Shown here: one piece after another, positions 1 to 8,538 of the stretch | Numbering within the stretch: the stretch's first letter is position 1 | Layout: each line of letters opens with the position of its first letter | Source: Nitrospira sp. | GTDB lineage: Bacteria > Nitrospirota > Nitrospiria > Nitrospirales > Nitrospiraceae | Reading direction: 5' to 3' | DNA length: 64,000 nucleotides | Assembly (NCBI GenBank): GCA_020697375.1 | Contig: JAJFBJ010000010.1 | Coordinates: forward strand, 12,246 to 76,245 | The notes under the pieces: model-generated | Seen by the model: only the letters and a program-made list of their open reading frames with translations | The model's database searches: none | Told to the model about the DNA's origin: nothing | Made by a program: the position numbers and the translations under genes

Positions 1-12
1 GTCGCATTGCGC

Positions 13-18
13 TATAAT
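13..18 (+). promoter_or_regulatory. -10 box TATAAT upstream of the lytic transglycosylase gene
   Basis: A perfect TATAAT lies 31 bases before the GTG at 49. The matching -35 would fall at or beyond the window edge. Its presence argues that the first in-frame start (TTG at 7) lies in the promoter and is not used. Confidence 0.5.
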
Positions 19-48
19 GACCCTATTCATCCTCTTCTCAGGACCATT

Positions 49-2280
49 GTGACTGCACCTTATCGGCGGACCTTGTCGGCTTTTCTCGCGGCCTGCTTTC
101 TACAGTCCTGTCTGGTTTCAATGGCCATAGCCGAACCGCCCCGCCCCATGCCTGCCGTGCCTTGTCTCTCCGCGGAAGACTGTTTTCGTTCGGCAGTCGC
201 CATCAACGAGCGCTCAGCAGCTCCTGTTCAGCAAGACCAGGCGATGACGGTGAAGATCGATCAACTGCGGCGCGTCATGGATCTGTATCCATCGACGCTG
301 TGGGCCAAGCGAGCCCGGGTGTTGGCCGGGGTGCTTCTCATCGATCGTGAACCTGCCGAAGCCGTGAAACTCCTTCGCGCGGCCCAATCGGATATGCCGG
401 TTCTCGAGGATTATCTTCGGCTCTGGATCGCGGAATCGCTTCTCAAGCTGAATGAACCCATCCAGGCCGCCGAATTGCTGGAAACGATCCCGGCGACCGT
501 GCCGGATTCAAATATCATCGCCAAGGCCGCCTATCGCACCGGAGAAGCCTGGTATGCCGCGAATGTTTGTTTTCGCGCGGTCGAATGGGCGGAGCGGGCG
601 CTAGGCGTCGCAGAGAAAGATTCGGCCGCTCCGCAGGCATTGTGGCAACAGGCTGACTGTCATATTCGGGAGAACCGGTTTCCGGAAGCGCGCGCCGCCT
701 TGAAGCAGCTCTGGCTCCGTTACCCGCACTCCCCTGAAGCTCGGGATTCCAAGGCTCGATTGGATGCTGCCGTAGGAGGAGAGTCCTGGTCGCCTACGGC
801 CGAGGATCATTATCTTCGCGCACAGGCCTTCCTGAGTCTTGCCATGCAGGCAGAAGCGGTCGAAGAGTTGCGCCGTTTTCTGGCCCTGGCGCCCGGGCAT
901 CCTCGACGGTTTGACGCGCGCCTCAAGCTGGGAGTCGCCCATGTACGCCTCAAGCAATATGATCAGGCCCGGGAAGCCTTTCGCGGGCTGGTTGCCGACC
1001 ATGTGCAGGAATCTTCCGAGGCGACGGTATGGTTGGCCCGTGTATATCTGCGGCAAAATCAGGGCGATAAGCTCCTTGATCTGGCGCGATCGGCTGCCCA
1101 GGGGTCACTGGGTGGTGATCAGCGGGCCATGGTGCATCTTTTTGCCGGAGTGTGGCTGGAAGATCAGGGACGATTCGATGCGGCGATCGACATGTTCCGT
1201 CAGGTCGCCAAACTGGGCAATTCCGCGAGCCAGCGGGCGGAAGGTCTTTGGCGTGTCGGCTGGGGTCAATACCGGACCGCCCGATACCGGGAGGCGGCCG
1301 AAACGTTTCGAGCCATTGTCGAGTTGCACGTCAATGGATTCGAGCCCCAAGCGATATATTGGGCGGCTCGAGCCGACGAACGCGAAAAAAATGCCGGTGC
1401 CGCTGAACAATATGCGCGGGTCTGCCGGCGGCACATGTACAGTTATTATTGCCAATTGGCTTCGAGGCGAGCTTCGGTACAGCAATCCGTTCCGTCTGTC
1501 ACGGCCGTAGCGAGCGCGGTGACTGAAGAGAGCGAGCGGTTGCCGGAGAACCGGCGCCCTGAAATCGAACGTCACCGGGTCTATCAACGGGGCCTCGAAC
1601 TGAAGACCCTGGGATTTTCTCAGGATGCGGCTCGTGAACTTGCGTTCTTGACGGAACGATATAGCCGGGATCAGGACGTGCTGCTCGCGTTTTCAGCATT
1701 GCTCAGTGAAGTCGGCGCATACTATCCGGCGCTGCGTGTCGCAAAGGTACACTTTCGAGACAACCTTGAAAGGGGCGACATACCGACGGCGCCGGCTCTA
1801 TGGACCGTCGCCTATCCTACCGGGCTGCTCCCTACGATTGTCGCTCAAGGTGTCAAAGCGGTCGATCCCTACCTGGCGGCAGCCATCATTCGAGAGGAAA
1901 GCCAGTATGATGAGAAGGCGATTTCGGTGGTGGGGGCGGTCGGGCTGATGCAACTCATGCCGGCCACGGCGAATGCGGTGGCCCAGCGGTATGGGTTCCC
2001 TACCGTCGGGCGTGAAGAACTGTTTGATCAGGACACCAACATTCGGCTGGGCGTACGTTATCTCGGTCAATTGCTGGATCAATACGGTGGAAATGTGGCC
2101 TATGCAGTCGCCGCGTACAATGCCGGACCGATGGCCGTCAACAATTGGATTGCGATGCACAGCGGACGGGATCAGGATGAATTCGTCGAACTCATTCCTT
2201 ACCAGGAAACCAGGTTGTACGTGAAGCGGGTCTTGCGGAGTTATGGAGAATATCGGCGTCTCCACAGCGGCACGTCGTAG
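49..2280 (+). CDS. slt: Soluble lytic murein transglycosylase with TPR-like repeats
   Basis: Probable periplasmic lytic transglycosylase that cleaves peptidoglycan between MurNAc and GlcNAc. The 743-residue product starts with a signal peptide ending near SMAIA-EPP, followed by about 550 residues of TPR-like helical repeats. The C-terminal Slt70-type catalytic domain carries REES with the catalytic Glu near residue 617, GLMQLMP near 632-638, and the AYNAGP motif. I chose GTG at 49 because CAGGA precedes it and because a TATAAT box covers the upstream TTG. It is encoded alone, ahead of a separate zapBA promoter. The family assignment is firm; the exact start is inferred. Confidence 0.9.
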   Translation: MTAPYRRTLSAFLAACFLQSCLVSMAIAEPPRPMPAVPCLSAEDCFRSAVAINERSAAPVQQDQAMTVKIDQLRRVMDLYPSTLWAKRARVLAGVLLIDREPAEAVKLLRAAQSDMPVLEDYLRLWIAESLLKLNEPIQAAELLETIPATVPDSNIIAKAAYRTGEAWYAANVCFRAVEWAERALGVAEKDSAAPQALWQQADCHIRENRFPEARAALKQLWLRYPHSPEARDSKARLDAAVGGESWSPTAEDHYLRAQAFLSLAMQAEAVEELRRFLALAPGHPRRFDARLKLGVAHVRLKQYDQAREAFRGLVADHVQESSEATVWLARVYLRQNQGDKLLDLARSAAQGSLGGDQRAMVHLFAGVWLEDQGRFDAAIDMFRQVAKLGNSASQRAEGLWRVGWGQYRTARYREAAETFRAIVELHVNGFEPQAIYWAARADEREKNAGAAEQYARVCRRHMYSYYCQLASRRASVQQSVPSVTAVASAVTEESERLPENRRPEIERHRVYQRGLELKTLGFSQDAARELAFLTERYSRDQDVLLAFSALLSEVGAYYPALRVAKVHFRDNLERGDIPTAPALWTVAYPTGLLPTIVAQGVKAVDPYLAAAIIREESQYDEKAISVVGAVGLMQLMPATANAVAQRYGFPTVGREELFDQDTNIRLGVRYLGQLLDQYGGNVAYAVAAYNAGPMAVNNWIAMHSGRDQDEFVELIPYQETRLYVKRVLRSYGEYRRLHSGTS

Positions 2281-2294
2281 CGGCTGCCGTTTCC

Positions 2295-2323
2295 TTGACA
2301 AGCAGGGACGAACTTTCTATATT
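2295..2323 (+). promoter_or_regulatory. sigma70-type promoter of zapB-zapA
   Basis: TTGACA at 2295-2300, a 17-base spacer and TATATT at 2318-2323. This near-consensus pair lies between the slt stop and the zapB ATG, so zapBA probably has its own housekeeping promoter. Confidence 0.7.
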
Positions 2324-2378
2324 TCGCTCCCGTCACCCTATATGTATGACCATCAAACTGCCATCATGAGGAACTACC

Positions 2379-2633
2379 ATGACCTTAGATCGTCTCGATG
2401 CACTTGAAATTCGGATTCGCGACTTAGTGAAGCTCGTCCAGGACCTCAAGCGCAAGAACGTGTCCTTGGAGGATGATCTTCGTCTGGCTCGCGAACGGGT
2501 GGCCATTCGCGACGACGAGAACCAACGGTGGGAACAGGAGCGGATGGATATCCGCTCTCGCATCGAAAAGGTGCTCGGCGAAATCGATCTATTGGAATGC
2601 CTGGATGAATCCAAGGAGGTGGCGCTTGACTAA
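2379..2633 (+). CDS. zapB: Short coiled-coil protein, ZapB-like division factor
   Basis: An 84-residue, charged, almost wholly helical protein with a heptad pattern through residues 1-80 (LDALEIRIRDLVKLVQ and following). ZapB proteins are short coiled coils that join ZapA-FtsZ at the division ring. Sequence similarity in such proteins is weak, so the name rests on size, coiled-coil character and position directly before zapA, whose TTG start overlaps the last 8 bases of this gene. GAGG precedes the ATG. A generic DUF904-type coiled coil is the alternative. Confidence 0.65.
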   Translation: MTLDRLDALEIRIRDLVKLVQDLKRKNVSLEDDLRLARERVAIRDDENQRWEQERMDIRSRIEKVLGEIDLLECLDESKEVALD

Positions 2634-2922
2634 GACCATTGATGTCGAAATATACGGCCAGCGGTATAGCGTCAACGGCGAGGCCGATGAGTCTTATGTG
2701 AAGAAACTCGCCGACATCGTGGATAGGCAGATGAAGCATGTCGCGGTCGGAATGCGGTCCGCCACCCCGGCCAAATTAGCAGTTCTGGCAGCCATTAATA
2801 TTGCCCATGAATTGATGGAATCGGAGCGGAAGTATCGGCAGGGAGAGGCCGATACGGACCGCCGGATGGCCTCCTTGATGGAGTCGATCGATCAGCAGAT
2901 CCCTACCACGTTGTCTCGGTGA
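2626..2922 (+). CDS. zapA: Cell division protein ZapA
   Basis: A 98-residue ZapA homolog, which cross-links FtsZ protofilaments at mid-cell. The N-terminal part (TKTIDVEIYGQRYSVNGE) is the typical ZapA globular head, and the rest is a coiled-coil tail containing AAINIAHELM. The start is TTG at 2626, set by an excellent AAGGAGG at 2613-2619. Other in-frame starts lie far upstream inside zapB. It is translationally coupled to zapB by overlap and followed by the 6S RNA candidate. Confidence 0.85.
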   Translation: MTKTIDVEIYGQRYSVNGEADESYVKKLADIVDRQMKHVAVGMRSATPAKLAVLAAINIAHELMESERKYRQGEADTDRRMASLMESIDQQIPTTLSR

Positions 2923-2961
2923 GTTTCACCTTGCTTTCGAACCTTTCCTTTGTTATCGTTC

Positions 2962-3151
2962 CCTTGTCGTAATGGTTTGATCCAGAGGGTCAACGAGAGT
3001 AGGAGAGGAAAGGCAGTTTCGAGCGGGGACGAAAATCTGAGAAGGCTTCGACGCTAAGACATTATGGGATCGCTGGATTTTATGCTGTTCGGTATGATCG
3101 TGGTTGCATGGGCCGGTCGGATGGCCCATGTGTGTGCCGTTATGCGACAGG
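2962..3151 (+). ncRNA. ssrS: Candidate 6S RNA
   Basis: A 190-base non-coding segment lies between zapA and rny, the position of ssrS in many bacteria. The ends pair: 2962-2963, 2965-2969 and 2970-2975 are complementary to 3150-3151, 3145-3149 and 3137-3142, giving 13 pairs (one G-U) with a 1-base and a 2-base bulge. Inside, CATGGGCC and GGCCCATG (3107-3114 and 3123-3130) form a perfect 8-bp hairpin. Length, closing stem and synteny fit 6S RNA, which binds sigma70 RNA polymerase. A weak promoter (TTGCTT 2931-2936, 17 bases, TATCGT 2954-2959) precedes it. No covariance-model score is available. Confidence 0.55.
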
Positions 3152-3485
3152 CGATTGAAAAAAGTGTTTTGAGAGTGAGAGAGTGGGCATATGCACGTAG
3201 GCCGAAACGTATTTTGTGCGTGGTACGTGTAACAACTCCCTCCAATCAGGATAGACTTCATCGCTTGCGAAGTAGAATTCATAGAAGATTTGATTCAGGT
3301 CGAGGCCAGCCACCCCTTTACTTGAATTAGCAGCGGCGACTCTACGATCTCTTCTGGTTCAGGAAGTCAAACTCAATTCCCTGCTCATCCGCCTAGTCCT
3401 GCCACAAGCCTCCTGCTACTCCGGTAATCACTCGTTGTGAATCAGTTGAGCGGCGACAGCGCGCTGTCCCGCCGCTTTAAGGGAG
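3152..3485 (+). other. Leader region before rny
   Basis: The stretch contains no convincing gene. An open frame at 3064-3330 overlaps the 6S candidate and has no recognisable product. The only clear structure is the hairpin at 3449-3476 just before the rny ribosome binding site. Confidence 0.5.
3449..3476 (+). promoter_or_regulatory. Strong hairpin next to the rny ribosome binding site
   Basis: AGCGGCG at 3449-3455 pairs with CGCCGCT at 3470-3476, and ACAG at 3456-3459 pairs with CTGT at 3464-3467, with two unpaired C. It ends three bases before the AGGGAGGTG Shine-Dalgarno sequence. It could be a terminator of the upstream unit, or it could protect the 5' end or control translation. There is no U-run, so a classical terminator is less likely. 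Confidence 0.5.
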
Positions 3486-5063
3486 GTGGTTCCCATTTCT
3501 CTCAGCGTCGTTGCATACATCATCATAGGGTTGTTGGGAGCGGTGCTCGGCGCCGGCTTTTATGAACTACTGCGTCGCCGGTCCGCCTTGGCGCACCGGG
3601 CCGTCGCTGAGGATCAATCGAAACAGATCCTGCAATCGGCTCAGCGAGAAGCCGAAAATCTGGTTAAAGAGGCCAGGTTGGAAGCCAAGGATCTGGTCTT
3701 TCAGTCCAGAATTGAGTTGGAGAAGGAGCAAAAAGCGAAGCTTGCTGAAATTTCCAATCTGGAACGCCGAACTTCACAACGTGAAGAGAATCTCGATAAG
3801 AAGGTCAATGTCCTTGAAAAACGCGACAGTGAAGTCCTGAGGCGCGAACAAGAACTTTTCAAACGCGAGGAAGGGTTGGCGCAGAAGGAAGCGACTTGTC
3901 TCCACGCTCTTCTCCAGCATCGGGAGGCGCTCGAGAGGGTTGCAAGCTTGACTGCCGATGAAGCCAAGCGGCAATTGATTCAAGAAATGGAAAGCCAGGC
4001 GCGGTTGGAAGCGGCCGGTCTTGCGAAGCGCCTGCTCGAAGAAACCAAGGAAACCGCCGAACGGGAAGCGCGGGAAATCATCGCCTGTTCCATTCAGCGG
4101 GTGACCCGTGATTATGTGAACGAAGCGACGATTTCCGTGGTGCCGATTCCGAATGACGCGATGAAGGGCCGGATCATCGGTCGAGAAGGGCGAAATATCC
4201 GGGCGATTGAAGCCGCGACCGGGATCGATCTCATTATCGATGAGACGCCGGAGGCGGTCATTATTTCAGGTTTCGATCCACTTCGTCGTGAAATCGCAAA
4301 AGTGTCGCTTGAGCGGCTCATGCACGACGGCAGAATCCATCCCACCCGGATCGAAGAGATCGTCGAAAAGGTGAAGATAGATGTTGAGAAATTGATGATC
4401 GAAGAAGCTGAGAAAGTGATCTTCGAAGTCGGCTTGTCCGATTTTCATCCCGAGCTGGTCAAGGTGCTCGGCCGGCTCAAGTATCGAACCAGTTACGGAC
4501 AAAATAATCTGTATCATGCTCGGGAAGCGGCCTATATTTGCGGAATCATGGCTTCCGAGCTCAAACTCGACGTCAAGCTTGCGAAACGGGGTGCACTTTT
4601 ACACGATATCGGAAAGGCCGTGAGCCACGAAGAAGAGGGGCCGCATGCCATGCTGGGTGCGGAGATCGCCAAGAAATACGGCGAACATCCCAAAGTGGTC
4701 AATGCCATCGCGGCGCATCACGAACAAGTCGATCCGGTGTGCCCGGAGTCCATTCTTGTGGCATCTGCGGAAGCATTGTCCGCCGCGCGTCCCGGTGCCC
4801 GACGTGAAGCCTTGGAATCCTATGTGAAGCGGTTGGAGAAGCTGGAGTCGCTCGCAACGGTGCACAAGGGCGTTCAGAAGGCCTATGCGATCCAGGCGGG
4901 GCGTGAAATTCGTGTGATTGTAAAGCAGGAAGATTTGACGGATCCGGAATGTTTCCAGCTGTCCCGCGAGTTGGCAAAGAAGATCGAACAGGAGCTCACC
5001 TATCCCGGCCAAATCAAAGTGACGGTCATCCGGGAAAGCCGGTTTATAGATTTTGCCAAATGA
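3486..5063 (+). CDS. rny: Ribonuclease Y
   Basis: Membrane-anchored endoribonuclease that initiates mRNA decay. Residues 1-30 hold the N-terminal membrane segment (SVVAYIIIGLLGAVLG), then a long coiled coil to about 200, a KH domain near 212-275 (GRIIGREGRNIRAIE), an HD domain from H344 with LLHDIGK near 373, and a C-terminal tail. The length of 525 is typical. The start is doubtful: GTG at 3486 lies inside the ribosome binding site AGGGAGGTG (3480-3488), whereas ATT at 3495 is ideally spaced and would give 522 residues. ymdB follows closely, as in many genomes. Confidence 0.93.
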   Translation: MVPISLSVVAYIIIGLLGAVLGAGFYELLRRRSALAHRAVAEDQSKQILQSAQREAENLVKEARLEAKDLVFQSRIELEKEQKAKLAEISNLERRTSQREENLDKKVNVLEKRDSEVLRREQELFKREEGLAQKEATCLHALLQHREALERVASLTADEAKRQLIQEMESQARLEAAGLAKRLLEETKETAEREAREIIACSIQRVTRDYVNEATISVVPIPNDAMKGRIIGREGRNIRAIEAATGIDLIIDETPEAVIISGFDPLRREIAKVSLERLMHDGRIHPTRIEEIVEKVKIDVEKLMIEEAEKVIFEVGLSDFHPELVKVLGRLKYRTSYGQNNLYHAREAAYICGIMASELKLDVKLAKRGALLHDIGKAVSHEEEGPHAMLGAEIAKKYGEHPKVVNAIAAHHEQVDPVCPESILVASAEALSAARPGARREALESYVKRLEKLESLATVHKGVQKAYAIQAGREIRVIVKQEDLTDPECFQLSRELAKKIEQELTYPGQIKVTVIRESRFIDFAK

Positions 5064-5067
5064 GTGA

Positions 5068-5850
5068 ATGATGAAGGTCCTGATGATCGGCGATATTATG
5101 GGCGAACCAGGCCGACGGGCGGTGGCTCGCCTACTGCCCAAACTCATTGCCAAACATCAAGTCGATGTGGTGGTGGGAAACGGCGAGAATGTGGCCGGAG
5201 GATTCGGTATTACACCCGACCTGGTCGATGATTTATTCGATCTCGGAGTGTCCGTGATTACCACGGGGAATCATGCGTGGGATAAAAAAGAAATTTTGGA
5301 TGTCTTTCCGCGGGAGCCACGGTTGCTGCGTCCTGCCAATTACCCTGCAGGTGTACCCGGCCGCGGCAGTTATGTGTTTACCACGCCAAGCGGCGAGTCT
5401 CTGGGTGTGCTTCACCTGATGGGACGGGCTTTCATGCCGACAATCGATTGTCCATTTCAGGTGGGAAAACGCGAGGTCGAGCGGCTCAAGACGCAGACCG
5501 CCGCCATCGTGCTCGATATGCATGCCGAAGCGACGTCCGAAAAGATGGCGATGGGACATTACCTGGACGGGATGGTGACGGCCGTGGTGGGAACCCATAC
5601 CCACGTCCAAACAGCCGATGAACAGATTCTTCCGAAAGGCACGGCCTACATCACGGATATCGGAATGACGGGTCCTCTCCATTCGGTCATTGGAATTAAA
5701 AAGGAGCTGGCGATCGAAAAATTCCTCACCGGAATGCCACGTCGTTTTGAGGTGGCGTCAGGGCCGACCGTCTTTTGTGCCGTCTTGCTCGACTTGGATG
5801 CCACGCTCGGCAAGGCTCTGTCAATTGAGCGAATTCGAGTGGTGGATTGA
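5068..5850 (+). CDS. ymdB: YmdB-family metallophosphoesterase
   Basis: A 260-residue metallophosphoesterase (TIGR00282). Bacillus YmdB is a cyclic-nucleotide phosphodiesterase that influences biofilm and sporulation genes. Visible motifs are MIGDIMGEPGR at the N-terminus, GNGENVAGGFG, TTGNHAWDKKE and VGTHTHVQTAD, which supply the binuclear metal ligands. It starts 4 bases after rny with two adjacent ATG codons (5068 and 5071), and the second would give a family-like MKVLMIGD N-terminus. The rny-ymdB pairing is conserved. Confidence 0.92.
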   Translation: MMKVLMIGDIMGEPGRRAVARLLPKLIAKHQVDVVVGNGENVAGGFGITPDLVDDLFDLGVSVITTGNHAWDKKEILDVFPREPRLLRPANYPAGVPGRGSYVFTTPSGESLGVLHLMGRAFMPTIDCPFQVGKREVERLKTQTAAIVLDMHAEATSEKMAMGHYLDGMVTAVVGTHTHVQTADEQILPKGTAYITDIGMTGPLHSVIGIKKELAIEKFLTGMPRRFEVASGPTVFCAVLLDLDATLGKALSIERIRVVD

Positions 5851-5885
5851 TCTGCGCGCGGGCAATCCCTCGGGCTCGTTGAGAC

Positions 5886-7244
5886 ATGACCGGGTTTAAT
5901 CCCTCCTTCCATCTGCTCCTCTCCGTGTCAGACATCACAGGGCTGATTCGAGATTCCCTTGAGCATCGATTCCGCGATCTTTGGCTTGAAGGAGAGATCT
6001 CCAATCTTCGCATGCCGACTTCCGGACATATGTATTTTGTCCTGAAGGACGAACAGAGCCAACTTCGTGCGGTGCTTTTTCGGTCGGAAGCCTTGCGGCT
6101 GCGGTTTATGCTGCAGGAGGGTATGGCGATCGTGGCACGAGGACGCATTTCGGTGTACGAGCCTCGCGGCGAGTACCAGCTCGTCGTTGACTCGATCGAA
6201 CCCAAGGGAATCGGCGCGCTTCAATTGGCCTTCGAACAACTCAAGGCGCGGTTGGCCAGCGAGGGATTATTCGATGAGGCGCGCAAACGACCCTTGCCTG
6301 CGTTCCCCAGGACGGTGGGCGTCGTGACATCCCTCACCGGAGCCGCGGTCCGCGATATCATTGTCGTGCTGCGCCGGCGCTGTCCCGCCGTAAATATTCT
6401 GATTGCACCCGTTCCGGTCCAAGGAGAAGGATCCGCGCAGCGCATTGCCGCCGCCATTGAGGCAATGAGTGCGATCCCGCAAGTGGAGGTCATGATTGTC
6501 GGGCGCGGTGGGGGGGCCTTGGAGGATTTGTGGGCCTTTAATGAAGAAATAGTCGTGCGGGCCATCGTTCAGTCCAGAGTGCCGGTCGTCTCCGCCGTCG
6601 GACATGAAATTGACGTGACGCTCTCTGATTTTGCCGCCGATTACCGGGCACCGACTCCCTCTGCGGCGGCAGAAGCGGTTGTACCGGTGCTTGAAGATAT
6701 TGTGGAACGGCTGGAAGAAACAGCCGGTCGGCTCAGGCGCATGATACGAACAACCGTATTGATGCAACATCATCGTTTGGACAGGTCTCTCGCGGTCCTG
6801 CGAGACACGCGATTCCGGATTCAAAAACAGGCCCAACGTGTGGACGAATTAGGCGGCGCATTGGTTGGTTCGCTCAAGGCACGCCTGTCCATGCTTCATC
6901 GTGGTATGGTGCAGAGCCAGCATGCCCTGCTGGATCAGAGTCCGCACGGCAGGATCCGGACGGCATTGGTCTTGATCCCTCAACTCGTGAAGCGGCTGGA
7001 GCAAGAAACCCGACGAGAATTCATCCGCCGAAAACAATCGGTCGAAGGGCACATGACAGCGCTTGATGTTCTTAGCCCCCTCTCGATACTGAATCGCGGG
7101 TATAGTGTCATTCAAAGCGTTCCGGCCGGGCAGATTATCCGGCGCGCGGCCGACGTGGCGACCGGCGATGTCATTCACGCTCGCTTCGCCGACGGACGAT
7201 TGTCCTGCATCGTGAAGGAAGTTCTGCCGCATCCTGTGTCTTGA
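5886..7244 (+). CDS. xseA: Exodeoxyribonuclease VII large subunit
   Basis: Large subunit of exonuclease VII, which degrades single-stranded DNA from both ends to short oligonucleotides. The 452-residue protein has an N-terminal OB-fold (LWLEGEISNLRMPTSGHMYF), the catalytic domain with GVVTSLTGAAVRDI, VGRGGGALEDLWAFN and SAVGHEIDVTLSDFAAD, and a coiled-coil C-terminus. The xseB start lies 56 bases after this stop, so the subunits are probably co-expressed. Confidence 0.95.
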   Translation: MTGFNPSFHLLLSVSDITGLIRDSLEHRFRDLWLEGEISNLRMPTSGHMYFVLKDEQSQLRAVLFRSEALRLRFMLQEGMAIVARGRISVYEPRGEYQLVVDSIEPKGIGALQLAFEQLKARLASEGLFDEARKRPLPAFPRTVGVVTSLTGAAVRDIIVVLRRRCPAVNILIAPVPVQGEGSAQRIAAAIEAMSAIPQVEVMIVGRGGGALEDLWAFNEEIVVRAIVQSRVPVVSAVGHEIDVTLSDFAADYRAPTPSAAAEAVVPVLEDIVERLEETAGRLRRMIRTTVLMQHHRLDRSLAVLRDTRFRIQKQAQRVDELGGALVGSLKARLSMLHRGMVQSQHALLDQSPHGRIRTALVLIPQLVKRLEQETRREFIRRKQSVEGHMTALDVLSPLSILNRGYSVIQSVPAGQIIRRAADVATGDVIHARFADGRLSCIVKEVLPHPVS

Positions 7245-7300
7245 CCTCGCGGACTGTGCAGGCAATAATGTCCGCGTTCCTGAATTCCAAAGGAGTCTCT

Positions 7301-7558
7301 GTGGCTGCGATCAAATTCGAATACGCGATGTCGAGATTGGAAACGATTGTCGCGGAGCTGGAAAAAGGTGATCTGCCCCTTGATGACTCCCTGAAGATTT
7401 TCGAAGAAGGGATCCGATTGTCAAAAACCTGTCTGAAAATGTTGGAGGATGCCGAGCGGAAGGTCGAGATCCTCGTGCAAGAAAAGGATGGTAAGAAGCG
7501 GATTCAAGCCTTTTCTCCCGGCGATGACGAAATCGAACATCCTCAGTCACAGTCTTGA
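7301..7558 (+). CDS. xseB: Exodeoxyribonuclease VII small subunit
   Basis: An 85-residue small subunit that binds the XseA C-terminal coiled coil. It has the family pattern FEYAMSRLETIVAELEKGDL, then LDDSLKIFEEGIRL and an acidic tail. GTG at 7301 is chosen because AAAGGAG lies at 7289-7295, while the earlier in-frame ATG at 7268 adds residues not typical of the family. It sits between xseA and tlyA on the same strand. Confidence 0.93.
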   Translation: MAAIKFEYAMSRLETIVAELEKGDLPLDDSLKIFEEGIRLSKTCLKMLEDAERKVEILVQEKDGKKRIQAFSPGDDEIEHPQSQS

Positions 7559-7615
7559 CCGGACCCGGTCCTCAATATCGCCTGTTGCCTCCGTTATTCA
7601 ATTTCCATCGCCGAT

Positions 7616-8371
7616 ATGACCCCAAAACTGCATCCAGGACGGGAACGACTTGACCTTGCGCTTGTGAGCCGAGGCTTGGTCGCCAGCCGTGAGGAAGCCG
7701 CCCGTCTGATTCTTGCCGGTCTCGTTCGAGTGGACGGGATGATTGTCGACAAGTCGGCAAAGCTGGTGCTGCCGGGTGCCGAACTGCTGCTGACGGGCCG
7801 TGGATCTCCCTATGTGGGTCGCGGCGGTGAAAAGTTGGCCGCCGCATTGGATCACTTCCAAGTCGATCCGAAGGGAATGGTGTGTTTCGATGTGGGCTGC
7901 TCAACCGGAGGGTTCACCGATTGTCTTCTTCAGCGCGAAGCCGCCCGCGTGTACGCCGTGGATGTCGGATATGGGCAATTCGATTGGCGTCTTCGTCAAG
8001 ATTCGCGCGTGGTGCTTATGGAACGGACCAACATTCGATATCTGGAACAGGGAGCTATTCGAGACCCGATTCATTTGATCGTCATGGATGTGTCGTTCAT
8101 CTCCCTGACGCTCGTGCTGCCTTGTGTCGTACCATATCTGACCGATTCCGGGTCCGTCATCGCGCTCATCAAGCCTCAGTTTGAAGCGGGCAAAGGGCAA
8201 GTCGGGCGGGGCGGGATCGTTCGGGACGATGATGTGCGACAGGCGGCGGCTGAAAAGGTGCTGGCCTGTGCCAAGCACCTCGGATTGGAATTGGCGGGTC
8301 GCATGGATTCCCCCATCACCGGCCGGAAGGGCAATCGGGAGATTCTAGCGTGGTTCCGTCGCGAGACGTGA
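7616..8371 (+). CDS. tlyA: TlyA-family rRNA 2'-O-methyltransferase
   Basis: A 251-residue protein with an N-terminal S4 RNA-binding domain (about 8-70: RLDLALVSRGLVASREEAAR) and a C-terminal FtsJ-like methyltransferase with SAM motif DVGCSTGGFTDCLL near 92-105, VMDVSFISL, and catalytic-type ALIKPQFEAGKG. TlyA proteins methylate 16S and 23S rRNA ribose and some are called haemolysins. No clear ribosome binding site was found before the ATG. It follows xseB by 57 bases on the same strand. Confidence 0.9.
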   Translation: MTPKLHPGRERLDLALVSRGLVASREEAARLILAGLVRVDGMIVDKSAKLVLPGAELLLTGRGSPYVGRGGEKLAAALDHFQVDPKGMVCFDVGCSTGGFTDCLLQREAARVYAVDVGYGQFDWRLRQDSRVVLMERTNIRYLEQGAIRDPIHLIVMDVSFISLTLVLPCVVPYLTDSGSVIALIKPQFEAGKGQVGRGGIVRDDDVRQAAAEKVLACAKHLGLELAGRMDSPITGRKGNREILAWFRRET

Positions 8372-8538
8372 GACAGCCGCGATGATGCAGCCCCGACTGT
8401 TACGTCGAATCGCCGCGCCCTTCAGCGAAAGGGCGGCGGAAATCGCTTTGCGGATACGGGAAGAAGGTGTAGTCTGTCCCTCGATTATTCCATCTCGAAA
8501 GTGTCGGACGTGCGTATGAATGAGAGGCGAACACACGT

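Noticed and set aside
7..48. TTG start for the transglycosylase
   Set aside because: TATAAT lies within the first codons, while GTG 49 has a ribosome site and gives a proper signal peptide.
601..1056. Long minus-strand frame inside slt
   Set aside because: It is a codon-bias shadow of slt. It has no ribosome site and no recognisable protein.
3064..3330. 88-residue frame between zapA and rny
   Set aside because: It overlaps the 6S RNA candidate and has no ribosome site or family resemblance.
2923..3485. tmRNA or SRP RNA in the gap after zapA
   Set aside because: Neither the tmRNA T-arm nor the conserved SRP loop sequence is present.
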